Positions 39,136 through 44,800 of a DNA stretch of 64,000 bases are shown piece after piece. The DNA comes from Parelaphostrongylus tenuis. Its lineage: Eukaryota; Nematoda; Chromadorea; Rhabditida; Metastrongylidae. The notes below the pieces were generated by a model. The model was not told the DNA's origin. It did no database searches and was given only the letters and a program-made list of their open reading frames with translations. How positions within the stretch are numbered: position 1 is the first letter of the stretch; each line of letters opens with the position of its first letter. Location: assembly GCA_019055375.1 (NCBI GenBank), contig JAHQIW010006948.1, positions 1 through 64,000 on the forward strand, given 5' to 3'. The translations under genes were made by a program, and so were the position numbers.

Positions 39136-41741
39136 AAGAGAGAGAGAGAGAGGGGACAGAAGGAACAAGTGGAGCATCTATATCTCAAACAGGCCATTAT
39201 GAATTTCACTCGTAATGGACCTCAAGACATAATTGTTCTAAACAACATACTTGCATCTTTCCCCAAACTTGACTCAAAAACAGTGCGTTTTTCATTTTTG
39301 GGAAATGTAACTGAAGACAGAAGTTTTTGCACGCATATGATTCGTCTTTTTTCTATCTTACCTTCATTTTCACAATTATGGGTTTTCTTGATTTAAACTT
39401 TCTATCTCATTTTGTCTTACAAGCTTTCTCTACATTCCTATACATCTCATTTTCTTTTCTTCACTCGCTTCTCCATTTTCTCTTAAGATTTGCAGTTCCT
39501 TTGTTACGTACTTCTCCTTTTTATATCAATCATCAAACAGCAACCATTTCATGTATCTACCAAGAAACTTCTCTTGTACTCTGCAGCTTTAAAAATAGGA
39601 GAATTCAAACGTGAATTTTTTTTCTGGATTGATTGCGCAGCGAGAAAAGGCCAAAGTTGATTAGGACTCTACTTTTCGATGGAATTTCTGATCGTGGTTT
39701 CATTAATCACTTCTGAGTTTTCGAAGTTTCTTAATTGTTTCTGTATAAAGATTAGAGGAATTCGGTTCTGCAGGTACACTTGCTAACTTCCGTAGAGCCG
39801 AGTTCCGACGAGCTTCTATGAAATGTTTTTTTTTATAAAGAAAAAAGACCATTCCAATACACCAACAGAGTCCCACGATCTTAGGAATACTCTATGTTTC
39901 TCCATCTTCGCGAAGCTGCTGAATTTTGATTTCAGTTTGTGCTTGCTGTTCTCCAACCAGCTATCGTTATGTGCGGCTGTGAGCTGTACAGAATGTTGCT
40001 GTGATATTGAAGATGATAGCTCTATCTACTATATTCCGACTACAGCTCGAACTGTTCATCCAGAAGGGTTTGTGTAACTCACATTTTTTTCGTCAAGAGC
40101 CAATTAAGAAAGATCTTTCCTTTCTTTTAAATATTGTAGTTCTTTTTTAGCATCTATCAACACACATCGTACACATATTCAGTGCCGAAGTCGATCGTGA
40201 ATGGTGGGCCTCCGAATTATCTCGCTATCAGTTAGTTCATGAATTTTTCTGCGTAACCGAATCAGAATCTGAACCATATTCAGTTTTTTTTTTTAAGTTG
40301 TGCTTTGATTCATAGCCGTAATCTCACTGTTCTCTTGTGTCATTTTATGAATACTTTTTTCAGTCTCAAAATCAAAATTGAGTTTTGATGTCACGACCCA
40401 CGATCAACACCATAACCTCTTACTGACAACGAAAAAGTCTTCCAATCAAATACAAACAATCCGTAAACATCCTTCCAATTGACTGTCCCCCCTCCCCCCT
40501 TTTTTTGGACAATCAGTACGGTCTGTGAGAATGCTTAAAGCCTTTCGAGGTTGATACGTCAGTGGTATACGTACGTTTCGACGGTATCGTCCGTTTCATC
40601 GGTGCCACTCACCTCACGCTGAACCCTACTTTAGAGCAGGGGTGGGGAGATGTTGTGGTGATAGCACGTGATATTGCGTTATCATCACTTTTTATAGACA
40701 TCCTTCCAACCAACTGTTTTTAATCCTCTCTATGAACATTCAATCAACATGATCCGTGAGAATGTGATAACGCAATATAGCGTGCTACTTCCTATCCCTG
40801 CTATGAAGTAGGTATCAGTGTGGGGACGGATGGCACTGATGAAGCGGGCGATACCGCCGAAACGTACGTATACCGCTGACGTACGAACCTGAAAAAAGCT
40901 CTAAGCATGTTTGCAGACAATCAATCTGTTTTTGTAAACATGAAAAATTATTGAACCTTAATTCTCCAAAAGAGCGCTTTCGATTGAAATTAATATTAGA
41001 CCTATCAATCGTGTTTCCAATGAAAACTATATAGGGTCAAAAAAGAAGGCATTCAATGATTGGCTACGAAAAGAGCATAAATTTCAGCTGTGAATTTAAA
41101 TATTGTAAAAAAATCGCTAGGTAAACGGAAAAACTATAGGCATTTACCAGCACGAAAAACAGACAGCGAAGGCAAGTAGACCTAAGAATCGTCTAAGAGT
41201 ATAGAGTTGTAAAAAATTCCTCTATGAGGGTTGTTGGACCGCCTGCCTCACCTGTACCAAAGGCGCGTGCTACGACTACACTAGCGAGGCCACCACTTTG
41301 GCACCACTCTTTCTTTGATACATCGTAACGTGACTGTCAAGAAGCAAGCTGTAACGGGTTTGGTTTGGTAAGCATATATCGATAGCAAACCCCAGTTATG
41401 CTGACAACTATTCGAGATGAACGGTCTATTTAAGTTCCTTATTTTTACTGCTCCTTTTAGCACTGGTATAATTTTAGAAAGATCATCTAAGAATATAGAG
41501 TGGTACTCAAAAGTTGGATCTCATACGGGAGTTGAAACCATGCCGCCTTCCGGTATGGGAGAAACGCAGGTTCAACTCCCAATTCAGGTTGATTTTTTGC
41601 GTACCACTCTACTCTCCAGATGATCTTTATAACATTGTACTACTGCTTAAAGAAGCAGCAAAAATAATAAACTCAATTAGATTTGAAAACGTTCCATATA
41701 ATTGAGAAGATATTTAGTGTAATTCTTTCATATTGTATGCA

Positions 41742-41801
<60 letters not shown>

Positions 41802-44800
41802 CTGCAAGTTAATTTATACACATAAGCCTTTACAAATCAAGTTAAACGTTAATAGGTTTCAAATTATTCGTCCACAAACAGCCATTTCCAGCAGGACCAC
41901 CAATAGCTCCGTCATATGCCGGCGATTACATCCGAACGCATGTGGATCGCTCACGAGCTAGAAGAACGGGTTCGCATATGAATGAGGTAGAAACGGCTGT
42001 TTCAAGCTCTAGGCTGCTTTTTACTCGTTATTTCCTGCTATAAATGAGAAAGCTGGAAGCGAAAACATGCAAGGAATGAATTTGAACAATAATTATACCT
42101 ACATCTCGCCATCATTTCAGCCCTGCAGTATTATTTTATACCCTGTGTAAGACTGAGCATCTGAAAATTCCTTTGATAATCGATTTATATGAGCTGCTTT
42201 ATTACTCGTACTTCACAGAATATTGTTAATCCCCACAAAGTTTCCATTCATGTCATGCCATCACTCTTATCGTGCGCGAAAACGCTTGATGTCTACATGG
42301 TTGTGTCTGCATGCTTCGATTTCTTAATGCACTGATTGTATGAAGCTGTAAGCTCCTCTTTCTTTTGATAGTATTTAGATTTATTCGTATTTATTCTACC
42401 CTTGGAAAACTCATCTATCACCAAACATCCCATCGATCTGGATTAGGATGATTTCTTTTTTTATCCTTGTGCTTCACAAAGGGTTTCCCTATCGATCATC
42501 TCAATTGTGTCGTCTTCGTCGATTTTATGGTGGCATCTACAAGAAACTAAAAACGAGCTATTGGTACCTCTTGTGTAGATTATTTGCCCATACGAGAGCT
42601 CTATGAACTTTCTTATAGATTCGCCCTTCAGCGCGTAGCCACTTTGAATGAAATGAAAGTTTAACCTTTTATTCACTTTTAGACACACTGCTCTCTAATT
42701 TCTCCGACGTCTTCAAGTATCCTCCCGGATCCATTATCTCTAAAAATGATAATTTTATTAACAAAACGAAATTTTATTCGTACTTCACAAGTAATACGCT
42801 CTTCCTTTTCGTCTCAGTCAAGACGTTGTGCTCACTGGAATATGGAACTGAATATGTTTCGGGATAGCAATTACTCCACACCGTATTTAGAACGTGTCTA
42901 CTTATTCTACGAAAGTGATTGAAAAAATGGCATTTAGTTTAGTGCTGTAAAAAAAATTTTCTTAGTCGACAAAGCTTCAGTTTGCGTGATTTGCACACTG
43001 AGAATTTAAGTTGATACAATATCACAAAAGTGATTGGAGCTTATTCAAGATGCTTGACGTGTATGCTTACTAAGCTAGATTTGTATCATACAAAAAATAA
43101 TTGTGAACTTCAGTCGTCGGCTCCTCCCTCACAAACAGCTACTCCACAACAACATCGTACATCTCGTAAAATTTCCCGTGACGATTCCATCTACGAAGCA
43201 CCACCCAGCCCAGTAAGCAGAAAGTATTCGTATTTTACTTGATGTCTATTTCGTGAAACTATCACTAAATATCCTTATCATGTTCCTTAGAAAATGCTCT
43301 TTTGAAGAAGTCTTTTGTTTTTTCAATAGCATCCATTCAAGTTTTGTTTCAAAAACATTTTTTCAACTTGGAAACTTACTCCTCTTTTTGCGAATAATGC
43401 AATGTTGTGCGGAGGAGGCGACGGTCTGATAGCGTATAAGATTTCTAAGCAAGCGCGAATTCGGTTTACGCAAAGCCTTGTCCGTATAAAAGACGGGGCT
43501 TCGGAAATTGTATATTACCCTGGTTGGTTGTGGCCCTGATGATAAACTCAAACAACTTCTCACCTTGCTCGTTCTGTCCTATTCTATCCGGGATTCTCAC
43601 TGTGTCACTTTTTTGCTTTTAACAGCTGCGTTAAATTCTCCACTGATGACCTTGAAGAATGTATGACCTCTTCCTGTGAAACTCTTCTGAACTCAAGTTG
43701 AACGCCTTGACTATACCTTCGTCATAGTTTGATGTCAGTGCCTGTATTCCAATACATCACTTCGACTACAGCCGCCCTATCTGTGATATCAGATATTCAA
43801 ATGAACCATGTTCATGACTAACATCATGTTGGCGAGAACAACGAGGTCGCCGACTCCCCTACTATTGCATCGTCGAAAAAAGCAGCTGTTTTCCAGGGTC
43901 GCACACGCCGTCGAATGGGTGTCGTTTTCTACTCTCAATCAGGCAAATGAAATCGTATCATATTCATCTTGTCTTGTTTAACGAGGTCCTTTTTAGAAGA
44001 CCCGCATGTGAATGAACGATCTCTATAGGTGTCAATTGTCACTATAGTTCTTGGGCAGAATGGAATCTTTAAGATCTGAGCAGTTTCTTCGTATTTTTCT
44101 GAACGCTGCCGTGCTGGAGGCTCTTTCATTGTCAGGGGAATGTATCCCATTTATTTCACTGCATTTCGCTTTCTGATAACCACTTTATTGTTAGCTAAGC
44201 TCTAAACATGGGGATTGGTAGTACACAAGGGAGCTAACCACTTTCTCTTAGAGAATGAATGAGAGTTATTCTTCGGAAACAACTTCCAACCGCCTTCCAG
44301 TGCGTTTCGCAATCACTTGATTGCAGGATTTTGGTAGATTGTCTCGTATTATGTAAAAAAAATGTGTGCCAGATTCGAAGGAGCAGAAACATAGAGTCTA
44401 TTCTGCGACTTCACTAACTTTTCAGAAAAGGAGACTGGCGATTTTGCTACGCGTTTAGCGCCCTATCCACCACTTGAGAACACTTCATATGGCTTTGCTA
44501 TCAATCGAAGTGAAATAAGCCATAGATTTTTGCTCTGTGGTAAAACACCTAGCATTACATCTACCGTCCTCCATGTTAGACTCACGTGCTCCCAGCTTTT
44601 TCTCGCTTTTTTAGCTAGAGAAAATACTAATTTATACATGCTTAATATGACCAAAATATTTTTTGAAACTTGAAAGTGAATAATGAAAAAAAAGCTTTCA
44701 GCGAGATCCATCGTGTGATCCATCCGCGCAGCATGTTCCTCAACGACCACATGGTCCATACTTCCAAGATCCTGCAATCAATACGCATCAACAACGTTGG

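Larger units (their letters stand above)
40231..41855 (+). other. Intron 25 with fold-back D and family C copy
   Basis: Holds fold-back D (40531-40909), family C copy 3 (41497-41611) and an (AT)n microsatellite (41745-41801). Confidence 0.5.

Noticed and set aside
38910..39396. Arg/Glu-rich and Leu/Ser-rich frames over the GA tract
   Set aside because: Simple-repeat artefact on both strands.
41683..41961. Frame with a Tyr-Ile repeat
   Set aside because: Translation of the (AT)n microsatellite; its end overlaps exon 26 in the wrong frame.
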